This document shows positions 44,975 through 55,092 of a stretch of DNA of 64,000 nucleotides, in pieces (the first letter of the stretch is position 1; every line of letters starts with the position of its first letter). The position numbers were made by a program, and so were the translations under genes. The DNA is from Clavulina sp. PMI_390 (Eukaryota; Basidiomycota; Agaricomycetes; Cantharellales; Hydnaceae). The stretch is taken from positions 191,731 through 255,730 of the forward strand of contig WIDE01000012.1 of assembly GCA_015039315.1 (NCBI GenBank). The letters are read 5' to 3'. The notes beneath the pieces are model-generated. The model made no database searches. It had not been told where the DNA came from and saw nothing but the letters and a program-made list of their open reading frames with translations.

Positions 44975-46878
44975 AATTACGGGGCTTGGAATATCTCGTT
45001 AGAAACAAGGGGCTGGGACGAATCTGAATGCTCTGCAACGGAGAAGATTTATAAAATCTAGGCATCTGTCTCTACACTTTGGCGGTGATGATGAGATCTA
45101 ATTTTCGGCCATGATGAGAGTGCCTCGTTGTGGCGGGCATAGTTGAGGAGATAGCGGCCGATCTTAGAGAAGTGATTCACGCTGCGGCTCGACGGGCTGT
45201 CACAAGCGCATGGTTGCATGCAATCAAAATGCAGGGCAGACGTATTGCTGTCGACTAGCATTGGCGATTCTCCCAGAGCACGTTTCGTTGGAAAAATAAA
45301 GTTGATGCGCCGCGCCAACGAGCCGTAATGTCATCGAGCGGTCACTCCAGACGTAGCACCTCTGACGGCGATTCCCGGCCGTTTTCCGTTAAATTTGTTA
45401 GTCGGCGGGGAGATCAATGTTCCTTATTCTGGGATGAGCCGATCACCGCACCCCTGTCCTGGCGTCTACGAGAGATTTCAAAAGATAAGTGGCGGGGGAT
45501 GGGGGATGCCAATAGCGAGTATTGCAGCCGATCTCGAGCCAGCTACTGTTTAGCCCGCTAAGCGTCGCGATAGCAAGGCACCTGACATCTGCCTAATAGA
45601 CGTTACAGGTGTCATCCCTCGAGCGCGGGAGATAGGTTACAGGGTTCAATACTTATCAAAGTTATCGATCATAGACAACGCTTAACACTAATGCCCGAAT
45701 ACATCACAGATGACCGCTCGAAGAGGTAAGGCTGGGTAATGGAGTATTCATAATGAGGTAATGGAGGAACAGGCGTGAGCTTGCCTTTCACATCCAGCCG
45801 GATACTCGTATTCTGATACGTGGAATGACTCCGAAAACAGTCTCTCACGCAAGCCAGAGTTTCCATGAACGGGTAGGCCGGCTTGCTGTATGGAATTAGT
45901 CGGAAAAATCCCCGACCAACTCCACATATTCGGATGCATTCAGAAAAGCATTGCTTATAAGTAAGCAACAAACATAACAGATTGGGAACCGGATTGGTCA
46001 TTCTGTCCCGTTTGTGAACACCAAAATCATAGCTTCCAAGGGAGTTCAAACCAAATCACTCCATAGGAAGAGTGGGAATTGGAAATTTTACAGGGAAAAG
46101 GTCAGCATGACTCATCCGGGAGCGATGCAAGTGCATCTAGGCCTCCCCTGAGTACCGAAGTTGACAGCGCGGCCTATCCTAACTTGGATATGAGCAACAG
46201 AGGGACAACCCGCTGATCTATGGGGCGGAATAATGGACTTATGAAATATCAGGCGCTAAAAACGCGCAGCGCGGATTAGCTAGTACAATGAATGTCAAAT
46301 GGTCATATTCATGAGAATCGCTTGTGCCGAAAAGCTTTGATAGGCCTATGTGGCGCAATATGTCAGAATAGAGTGGTGCTGTCGTCCTCCCGCAGCGTCA
46401 ATTCAATAGGGACATGACGCGGGGAGGGGCAACGATGATGGAATCAGAGGGGGAACCTCGCCGCCCAAAGACGGCAGGGCCAACTTCACTTCAGTGATAC
46501 CAACAGCAGGCGGTTGGCGGTTGACGGTCGACGGATAACAGTCCGTACCCGATGGAAGGCAGGTGTGCCCCAGAATGTTCTAGCAGGGCCAATCTCCAAT
46601 GGGGCCGCCTGGAGAAGGGGGCGGCAGATGCACTTCGGTCAGGTGGACGAAAGGTCGATGATATGTCACCTTTGACGGCCCCAATGCTTTGGGGATGTGT
46701 ATCATCCCAGTCATGAAGAGGTGCCTTTCGAGGGTGAATAGAACTTGATACAATTGTCAGCAAATCGAGAGATATGATGCTGTTTACCAGGTTATACGTG
46801 CGTGTAGGGCGCGGCATGCATTAACATTCCCGTACGAAAAATAGTCAACAGAAGTGCGTTCAAGGAAAAGCCGTGTTT
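44975..46878. other. Intergenic region, no supported gene
   Basis: Minus-strand frames at 45058-45318 and 45669-46049 (126 codons) and a plus-strand one at 45328-45561 are open but carry no recognised motif and no splice-consistent partners. I see no RNA gene or repeat. Confidence 0.4.
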
Positions 46879-47334
46879 TCAAGCCCGCTTTACTAAAGCA
46901 GGGGCGGCCCTCATGGTCGGTTCTAGGTGCCTAAGAGAGCAAGGCGGTCTTCCTTGCTCGTGCAAGGCAATGAGCGCCTCTTCCTTGAGGTTAAGAAAGG
47001 CTGGATCAACTTCGAAAGGGCGCAACCGTCTAAGTTGTTCCATCAGATCACGCCCACTATTGATAATATGGGAAACACATAAACCACATACCTTGACCAC
47101 CTCCGCTTTGATTAATCTTCCCGATCTCCACACAAAACGGCTCGGATAATCCATATTTAACCAGCGGTCAGTACAGCCCTCGCTTAGGCGCGAAGGATGA
47201 CAGCTCAATAGATGGAACCAATCATCTTTCGCTTGGGCGGTCCCATGAGTTCGAGTCGATTGCACATGCCGACATTGGGCATCCAATCTCGGCAGTGTTG
47301 CAGTTGCCCAACTTCGGCATGTCTCTAAATTCAA
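46879..47334 (-). CDS. Hypothetical 151-residue protein or gene fragment
   Basis: An uninterrupted minus-strand frame with a coding-like composition: SRFVWRSGRLIKAEVVKVCG, then SHIINSGRDLMEQLRRLRPF and EVDPAFLNLKEEALIALHEQ. The pattern of amphipathic helices looks like the end of a longer helical protein, so this may be the last exon or a remnant of a gene. Family not recognised. It lies 151 bp from the end of the next F-box gene on the same strand but no splice joint links them. Confidence 0.35.
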   Translation of the reverse strand: MNLETCRSWATATLPRLDAQCRHVQSTRTHGTAQAKDDWFHLLSCHPSRLSEGCTDRWLNMDYPSRFVWRSGRLIKAEVVKVCGLCVSHIINSGRDLMEQLRRLRPFEVDPAFLNLKEEALIALHEQGRPPCSLRHLEPTMRAAPALVKRA

Positions 47335-47485
47335 CCTTAGCTAGGGCCGAGTCAGCTCACTGTCAAATGCGCGAATGGGGATGGTGGAACCTTCAAGTAA
47401 CCTTGTTATACACAACTGACATGTGAGGCTATTGTGACAATGTGGCCCCTATTCGTAATTCACATCTTGAATAGAATTGTATTCC

Positions 47486-49062
47486 CTACCCCTCAGGGGG
47501 CGGGATAATAATAAATTTAGGCACTATCGACCGAAACCAATCCTCGAGTTCCCCTACGATGTCTGGTGATAATCGCAGCTCCTCGAAGCGGTCCCCGCAT
47601 CGCCGAACCCCATGCTCGTCCGTTGTAAGATATCGTGTGAACGCCCCCTTCGTCTCCGAATAGTAATGCCAATGTGCCGAGGCATTCTGATCATTGAACT
47701 CCAAGTCCAGCTCTAGAGAGCATAGTCGCAGAAGGCTAGGCAAGGGATGATGCTGGGGGACAGGGCCTTGGAGGTAGCTAATCATACCCCAAACTGTTTT
47801 CTCGTTGGATTTGAGGGCTAGGTGCTCTAATTGGTCCAAGAAGAGCAGCTGTGTACGGATAGATGGGTTATGGAGAACATGCTTGAGTATTAAAGAAGAC
47901 TGCGGTGGAGAAATTTAGGAAGCTGGTTTACCATCGTTCTCATTAGATTGCTCAGGTCGGCTCCCAAGGGACCGTATGAGCGTACGCTCTCGATTCTGAG
48001 GCTCTTTAGATTAGCGACCGACAATCGCGCTCCAATATGGCGGAACACAGAAGGAGGGCATCTCCGGATAACGATAGCTTCTAAGGAGGGAAGTACCGCG
48101 ATAAAACTTGCCGTTGGGTCGATCGTCAGTCCCGCCGATTCCACGATATTGAGCCACTTCAGCAGCGGCGGGCTTGTGTCATGCAAAAGACGGACCAGCG
48201 AATTCATATCACAACCAGTGGCAGTGAGCTCCACCAGGCGAGGGAATCGGAGGAGAGGGTGTGGAGTGATACAGGGGCCACGAACGTTGAGTTGCCGGGT
48301 GGAAGCGGCGTATTGGGGTAATGGTCGTGCAGAAGATGATCGTAGGAGAGAAACAGTGATGGAATCTAGCTGTAACTCTTTTTCTGCTTGAGGAGAGATC
48401 CTAATCGCATTGTCTTCGGTTACGCTCTTTATATGGATCGCGGATAGCTGCTTGGCTACGAAAGGGTGAAGTATGAGAGGTGAACTGTTCCAATGGTACG
48501 CTGGCGAATAATAGTCGTCCTCTAATGAGCTTCGAGTAGCTTGGTCGTCGAGCGTCAGTGCGAGCCGCGTAATGCCCGAGCGCTGGGCGAATAAGGCGAC
48601 TAGTGGTGCCTGCGAGGGAGAGGTAATGTGTAGTGATGACCACAAGGTATTCAGGCCTAGTGCGGTGTGCCTCCATAGACGACAAACATGAGTAAGAGAG
48701 ATCCCTATACGCCATGCCCGTGAGCTATGGTTGATGGTGGCCCCATAGTGTGGCACGACGAATGAGAATATTTCTCGTAGGATGTCTTCGGATAGACCTA
48801 AGCATGGAGACAAGGCATTTGAGAGCAACTTTTTGTGCGACGAAAGTTGGTCTCGGAGCCCCTGGAGCTGAGATTCAAATGAGGATAGAGCAGACAGGGA
48901 TGAATCGATGCTGCTCAGCGCGGCATCGAGCTGGACGGTTCTAGCAGACCTGTGGTGAGGAATAGATATTTTCAGTATCGATGATGCGTCGATAAAAAGG
49001 GGGCGAAGCGCGGTAGAGAGCTCATCATATGTGCGATGGATGGTTTCTTCGATCAACGTCAT
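47486..49062 (-). CDS. F-box protein (ordinary Agaricomycete type)
   Basis: Two exons: 47932-49062 and 47486-47881, with a 50-nt intron (GTAAAC...CTCAAG); 508 residues. The start chosen is MTLIEETIHRTYDELS; an in-frame ATG at 49155 would add 31 residues with a hydrophobic head and is less likely. A predicted coiled coil (LSALSSFESQLQGLRDQLSS, about residues 55-85) precedes the F-box (LSEDILREIFSFVV, then LTHVCRLWRHTALGLNTLWS, residues 90-150). This coiled coil plus F-box layout is very common in Agaricomycetes. The rest has Leu-rich segments. Not related to the A/B family in this window except through the F-box itself. Presumed SCF ubiquitin ligase adaptor. Confidence 0.8.
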
Positions 49063-49449
49063 ACCCTCGAGCTCACGAACCAACGAGGATGAGCTGAACC
49101 CTTTCAACCTTCCCACGCTCCCCGTCACTAACAACATCAAGCAAAACCCATCCACGACTGAATAGCGCTTGATAGGCTTGACAAAGCATCCTCTAGCTTT
49201 GTTATACGCCGTTTCGAAGATACCTATGCTCTGTAGCTTAGCATTAGCTTTATCATAGGCTCACGCTGGTTTACTTAAAAGTAAGAGCCTAGGGCTGCCG
49301 CCTGCCCAAGCATGAAGTTCGGGATGCTAGTAAACCAGTGGAACATCGGCAAGGTCTCAACTACCTAAGAAGTAACAGACATATGAGCGACATAAATATT
49401 CTCTCCTTTGACAAATAGCTCCCCGTCGTGCCGTGCTGGCTTCGACTGC
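49063..49449. other. Intergenic, no gene seen
   Basis: Promoter side of the F-box gene and 3' side of the next minus-strand gene. Short duplicated ATAGGC/CTTAGC sequences near 49190-49260 are the only feature. Confidence 0.4.
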
Positions 49450-50506
49450 TTAGTAGACCACCGTGACCTCCGCACCCTGGGCGCCCTGGATGTTGATAAC
49501 TGAATAAAGTCCATCCTGTGGTGTGTTCACTGGGGACCACATCAAGCCAACTGGCCAGCCGCCAATTAGCTTCATATTGATGTTTGAGAAAGTTGTCCAA
49601 GCTGGGGGAAAGTCATTTGTTGTCAAAAAGTATTGGGCCCTGAACGTTTCTGTCGCGTAGTCCAGCCGCGGAATGCCGTAGACCCTCATTGGATCCCCAA
49701 TATCAGTGAAGTAGCTCTGATAGTTCCAGCCAGTGAACCATTGGCCGGTATTTTCGATGACGCCATTGAGCACGCGCCCAGGAGAAACTGGGATGAGTGT
49801 CGTATAGTAGTAGTCCCATCCGTAGGACCACCAATTCGATACAGCCCAGTACTACACATGTGAGAAGACACGACGCTCAGTCCCCATTTAGTCGGAAAAG
49901 TAAGGTAGGTACTTACGTTACCTCCACCTGGACCATACGCACCATATTGGAGCACAGGCTGAAGAAGACAAGTGTGCGTAATTGGTTCGAGGGATATGAA
50001 AAGGAAGAGGTTTTGGCCATCAGCAGGCGGCAGTGGAGGAACTGTCCACTTGGCGGTGAAGCTCTGGGTAGGAGACTCGGCATTATTAGTCCCTGAGCAT
50101 AATAAGAGGCCCAAATAGGGGCCATTTCTCAGCGAATGTAGGGTAAATATGAAAGTGAGATAACTGACAAATTGCGCCACCGATCCAACCCGCCATCAAT
50201 TGACGGGACATAGGCTTGGTAGTATTGCTTGTTGGCTCCGATGAGTGTAGTATCTTCCCTTGCTCATCGATGATTTGGATGACCCCTCCCCCAACATGAT
50301 GGACAGCAGCACCTGTAGAAGCGTGTCATGGATAGCATTCAACAGGATATATGAGAATACCACGTGAACTCACCAGTGGGCACTAGGTGGACGTGCGCCG
50401 CATCACGCTCACCGAATGGAGTCATCACCTTACCAGGCGTTGGTGAGCTGAGGATTAAAGGTGCAAATAGAGTGACGAGAAAGGCTATAATGTAAACGTT
50501 CCACAT
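49450..50506 (-). CDS. Secreted protein, WTVPP / LQPVLQYG family
   Basis: Four exons: 50374-50506, 50169-50312, 49917-50092 and 49450-49851; 284 residues. A clear signal peptide opens the protein (MWNVYIIAFLVTLFAPLILS, cut near SSP). GGGVIQIIDEQGK, SRQLMAGWIGGAIW and TNNAESPTQSFTAKWTVPP follow. Next come NLFLFISLEP, LQPVLQYGAYGPGGG and YWAVSNWWSYGWDYYYTTLI, ending with beta-rich sequence (NIQGAQGAEVTVVY). The pattern (FTAKWTVPP, LFxxxEP, LQPVLQYG, GGG-YW) matches a family of small secreted, probably beta-sandwich fungal proteins without an assigned activity; I do not recognise catalytic residues. The donor GTCAGT at 50168 was chosen because it alone restores the frame and gives GWIGGAIW-TNN. 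Extracellular; function unknown. Confidence 0.72.
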
Positions 50507-51417
50507 TGCGGCTGGCACCCTTACGGATACGGGATGTGCGGTGGAATAGTTGGCCCTCTAGTGGTAAAAGAAGAGAGTGGGCGACGGCTAAATGTGTGGG
50601 TCTTAAAGCTGGGAAGCATGCCACACGCTCGCAATTGCAGCATGTTGCTAGCACAGCATCTCACTCCTGAAAATCGCGCCCAGAAGCCCATCACTCAAAT
50701 TCTCTTGGCGTGCCCAAATAAAAACGTAAGGAGGTGCTTCTTAACGACAGAAGAATTTCCAATGAAGCAAGTGTTATGCCTATTCAGTGATTGCCTCTTG
50801 GTCAACTCAGCCAGCCAGATCAAGTAGTGCTAAAAATAGGGGAAGTTCTTTGAATAATTCTACTGATGAATTCTGTGGAATGAAAGATGTCATGCCATCC
50901 ATCCAGCAAGATGCGGTCAATTATTGTATTTCTTCAACCACAAACCCGTTCAGGAACGACGCATCAAGGTTGGTGTGAGAACTTCAAAGTAGCACAGCTC
51001 AATCTCTCAGATCTCGCATCCCAAATACGAACTTCTCAGGCTCCATAGCAAAAAAGCGATGACAGGACAAATTTGATATGCAGAGCTAAATGAGCCGGGG
51101 AAGGTTATGAGGGGTCTCTTGTCGCAGACGTTGGCGTTTTCCCATGATTAGATAGGCCTCGCTGAGAGTATGGCACGCTTGGGGTACGAACGACGATTGT
51201 TGTGAATGGGTGTCGAAGGGAGGGACTGGGTTGGGTATGGATGAATCGTGGGAAAGTCACGTGCTCGGAAGTGACAGCAAGTCAAAGCCTTACCTGAGCT
51301 AAACTGGCATTGAACGCGATCATTCTTCCACTGAAAACCTAAATTCTATTCTGAGGCCCACTCACTGGATCTGCTCGCCTTCTTGAGCCCTTTGTGTTTG
51401 TTAGCTGTGGTTTTGTT
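50507..51417. other. Divergent intergenic region, no gene seen
   Basis: Holds promoters of the secreted-protein gene (minus) and of B3 (plus). Plus-strand frames at 50534-50978 lack motifs. Confidence 0.4.
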
Positions 51418-53188
51418 ATGACAGGATCAGGTCAGAAATCGCCGGTATGGGGCAACGACATTAGCCGCCAGCTTCGCCTACTCAGCAATCAACATGAATA
51501 CGGTAAACTATGGGGTTGTATACTACGGTGGGTTCCGGTCGAGTTCGTGGATAGTAATAGGGAGGAAGCACTGTCTGCTCTCTCCCACCTCGTCCTCCTT
51601 GTTGTCCTTTCTATCTAATTCGCTTTGATGGCCGCTATCCATAGTATGTACTTCCCACCTCAAGAAGGCTTTGTTATCCCGCGTCCTGAGAGCACAGACA
51701 CGCATATTCTTAATGCAAAAGCTCAAGAGGTTCATTGTGGCGCGAATGGTGCAGTTGTCCTCCTCAGATGGGAGCCATACTACTCCGGGGCCTTCCGTCA
51801 AAAACTCGAACCGCTTCCTTCTGGCTCAAATCTTGTGCGAATCTACTGTGTCGGGACGGTAGTAGCATATATCGCTCGCGGACAGGCGCTCGAAGAAACA
51901 CTCGAGCCAACAGAGAACTGGGTCCATGACATCTTCAGCTCCGCCGGCAGGCGACATCTGCTCAATGCGTTCGTCCTTGCCTGGCGCTTCTCCTCCCGGG
52001 ATCCTGCCACATGGAATACGAAGGACATTCCCGATATTGGCAGGGCTGTACTATTTCTTGCAGAACCCGTTCACAAAAAGCGCACAACAAAACGAATCCT
52101 CAAAGCCCTTACCGACAATAGCATGAAAACGTTATCTAATACCGCGACAAGTACTCTCGTGAGTACACATTGTCTGCATTATCCATCGGAAATCAGCGCC
52201 ATTGTAACTAAGCCTCACAAAATAGGCCGGCCAACAGAGCTTTGCGACATCACCACCCATGGAAATTGCTGTGATGATCACAGAATACCTTAGTGCGGCT
52301 GACGTTATAGCTCTCTCCACGGTGAACTCGCAGTGGAATAGAGCATCGAATCATCGATTATGGGCTACCTTGTGGACATCCTTACACATGCGATGGTCAG
52401 AGTTCGAGCCCAAAGCAGCCATCGACTCCCTCTTGAAGGGTTTAGCAGAAGTTCCGGCTCGTTTGAGTTTTATCAAGTCTTTGATCATCACTTGTCGATG
52501 GGTCTGGTCCCAGGTTCAACTTGAAGCCTTTTGTGCTGCGTTCTCGCAGATGAATCATTTGCAGGAGCTAAGACTTTTTGAGGCTCCTGGTCCTGGCGCC
52601 ACCAAAGGGGGCGACCTGACTCCTCTCTTCGCAGCGCTTCTTAATTATGCTGAGAAGACCCCCGATCCCCTCATGAACAAGTCTCTAACCACGCTTCACT
52701 GCTCAGTCATCATGCGGAAACCGAACATCCCATTTATCCAGTTTCTTCGTCTTCAACCTCAAATTGAGGAACTACATGGAGCAGATGTGCTCCATAATGC
52801 ACCTATACAACTACCGGAAGATGTTCTTCCTAATCTCAAGAAGTATCACGCACCTAGCGTTCGTGCCGCTCTTGCATGGCTTCGCGGGCGAGCAGTCAAG
52901 CTCCTCGTCATCCCTCGCATTGATAGCTCAAATCACGTCGAGATCCTAATGGACGCGCTAACATGTTCCAATGCGCCAGTCGAAGAGCTCACTGTGCAAG
53001 ATAATGCCTGGGGGCGCATAACCTACCGCGAACCTCAGAATAATCTGCTATCACGACTGGCCCAGATCTCGTACCCCGTCGTTCGGCTTCGAATTCCTGC
53101 AGAATACGCAAATATGGATGCATCTGGCGATGGGGAAGATGTGCGCTTGGCTCGGCTTCCAAAGCTCCAGTTATTTGAGAGAATTTAG
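51418..53188 (+). CDS. F-box protein with novel N-terminal domain (family member B3)
   Basis: Three exons: 51418-51527, 51645-52158 and 52226-53188 (phases 2 and 0, as in the other four members); 528 residues. Exon 1: VWGNDISRQLRLLSNQHEYG, KLWGCIL. Exon 2: MYFPPQEGFVIPRP, VVLLRWEPYYSGAF, IYCVGTVVAYIA, NWVHDIFSSAGRRHLLNAF. Exon 3: the F-box MEIAVMITEYLSAADVIALS, TVNSQWNRASNHRLW, then MNHLQELRLFEAPGPG and LARLPKLQLFERI. It is about 100 residues shorter than B1/B2, partly in the exon 2 linker and partly at the C-terminus, where it stops just at the last Leu-rich segment. It lies 16 kb away from the B1/B2 tandem on the other strand, so it is a dispersed, older copy. Confidence 0.77.
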
Positions 53189-53368
53189 TGGCACTTGTTT
53201 GCTTCGTAGGACGAGTCGCTTATTACTATCGATGTGTTCGGCTATTCGCTAGTAGGAGGGATATTTTTGCAGATAGCTGCTCATTGAAGATAATCTAGAT
53301 ACCTTCAAGTCTATCTATCACCCGCAATGATCTTACGTAGATACACAGTAAGCAGGGTAGGTACCCTG

Positions 53369-54876
53369 TTATAATTGTTTTAGTTTAGCCTTCTCTTGCT
53401 CTTTGAGCACTTTCTTCGCATGCACCTCTGAGAAACAGTTACAAAAAGGAAATCGTCAGCAGTTGGTAAGAAAGGTGAGTATGAGGGGACAAACCTCTCC
53501 GCTTGACCCAAGCTTCAACACCGATACCAGCGAATACGATAGCTGCTCCGCCCCATTGCCCTACTGTGAGCTTGTGCTTGTAGACAAACACGCTTAGGAG
53601 CATGGTGAACAGCTTGCGTGTCAGTGTGACGGTCCTAACAGGGAGAAAAGTCTTCTCGTCAAGAGTATTCAATGAGGGTTTCGGAAAAGAAGCACATACG
53701 TCAAGGTGAGCGAGCCGAAGTGTTGTAGCGTTTCGAAAATGAAGAGCTGGCCCATGGCGCCGGTGATGGCAAAATTGGCGAGGGGCTTGAGCACATCTGG
53801 GTGCTCTCGGATCCACCGAATGGCGCTCACGAGCTCTGTGGCAGTCACACCACCAGCTCCAGAGACTTTGGCAGGGGAGGGGTGAATAATTGGGATTGGA
53901 GGGAGAGGAAGTGAAATGAGTGACGATGTGAGGAGTGATGCGAAGAGGTTGAGCCAGAACATCATCTGTTGTCCGTTAATGTGCTTGTAGCGCGCAAAGA
54001 TCTCGTCTTGTGTGCTATTTGTTGCACCGTCGATGAGGAGGTTGATGAGCAAGAGGAAGATACCCCACAACTCGCTCTTGGCCTCGCCTGAAGACGACTT
54101 GCTGTGCTTGGAGGACGAAGAGTTGCCCAGACCCATGAAGGCGGTGATACCGATCGTGACGAGGGCTACGACAAGATATTTGTGTGGTGCGAAGGAGCGG
54201 CGGTAGAGAAGGACGTTCATCAACATGACAGGGACAAGCTTGCAGGACTTGCCGAGGACCATGGTGGGGTAGGAGATGTGTTGCAGGGCTGCGAAGCCAA
54301 AGGGCGCGGCAATGGAGACAAATAGGGCGCATTGGGCGAATCGAGCGAGAAGGGGAAGTGCCGAGTAAGGCTTCTCCGTGCCAGCGGAGGAGGCAGACTT
54401 CGACTTGGCAGATCCGTTCGCTGAGCCGTTGGTGTGCTTGGTTGTTCCATTAGCAGTGCCATTCGATTTGGCTGCAGTCTGAGCAGGGGGCGCTAGCCCG
54501 AATACTTGGGCAGCTGTTTGACCGGGGCTCCGGCGAACCCACATATACACGGCTGATGACAGCACGCTGGCAAGACTCTGAAGTGTGTTGAGGAATAAGA
54601 CCGATTTGAAACGCTCGGCGGGCTTGTTAGGGTTGGTGGACGCAAAAGGAACGGATACTAGTAGTCAAGCATCGTTTGCGAGTCAGTACATCAAGTCCGA
54701 CGACAGAAGCCACCGAGGGCTGATTGCTGGATTCGACACGTACAGCGTTCTTGAGCTATTGCCCATAGCTAAGAGAGGGTCTTCAGTAAGTAACAGCAGT
54801 AGAAAGTACCCATCACACATACCAGAAACATAGAGTACACGCCTGCAATGCATACGACGAGCCTGAGGACACCCAT
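53369..54876 (-). CDS. HUT1: HUT1-type nucleotide-sugar transporter (SLC35B1 family)
   Basis: Five exons: 54823-54876, 54744-54768, 53700-54657, 53495-53634 and 53369-53427; 411 residues, all phases consistent. It starts [18 protein letters not shown], then [15 protein letters not shown]; exon 2 is only 25 nt. Hydrophobic segments include [38 protein letters not shown] and [15 protein letters not shown]. The family signatures are [52 protein letters not shown] and [15 protein letters not shown] Gly/Ser/Asn-rich insertion (about 40 residues, [20 protein letters not shown]) sits between the first helices. The end is Lys-rich ([13 protein letters not shown]). HUT1 proteins sit in the endoplasmic reticulum and supply it with UDP-galactose, UDP-glucose or ATP. 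Shares a 216-bp upstream region with EFL1. Confidence 0.92.
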
Positions 54877-55092
54877 CGTGTAAAGTTTTTGGTGGACAGT
54901 TGGCAGATCGCGACGTGGCTGATGGCCCTTTGCCTAATTGGGACAAATAGTTCCCACGGCTTGCTTTTCGGTCCCGAAATCCATCGACGTTCCCTTGAGT
55001 CCACTTCGGCCCGACCTTCTTCTTCTGACTACTACCACATTAGAAATTTGTGGGCTTTGAATCCCCCCTCTTCACTCTTCGCTAAATCCTTA
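54877..55092. promoter_or_regulatory. Shared divergent promoter of HUT1 and EFL1
   Basis: Only 216 bp separate the two start codons, which face away from each other. No TATA box is seen. A pyrimidine-rich tract (CTTCTTCTTCTG near 55017) precedes the EFL1 start. Confidence 0.55.

Noticed and set aside
54889..55092. N-terminal extension of EFL1 upstream of 55093
   Set aside because: In-frame but unlike any EFL1 N-terminus; the GTPase domain starts directly after the ATG at 55093 and the stretch is the divergent promoter.
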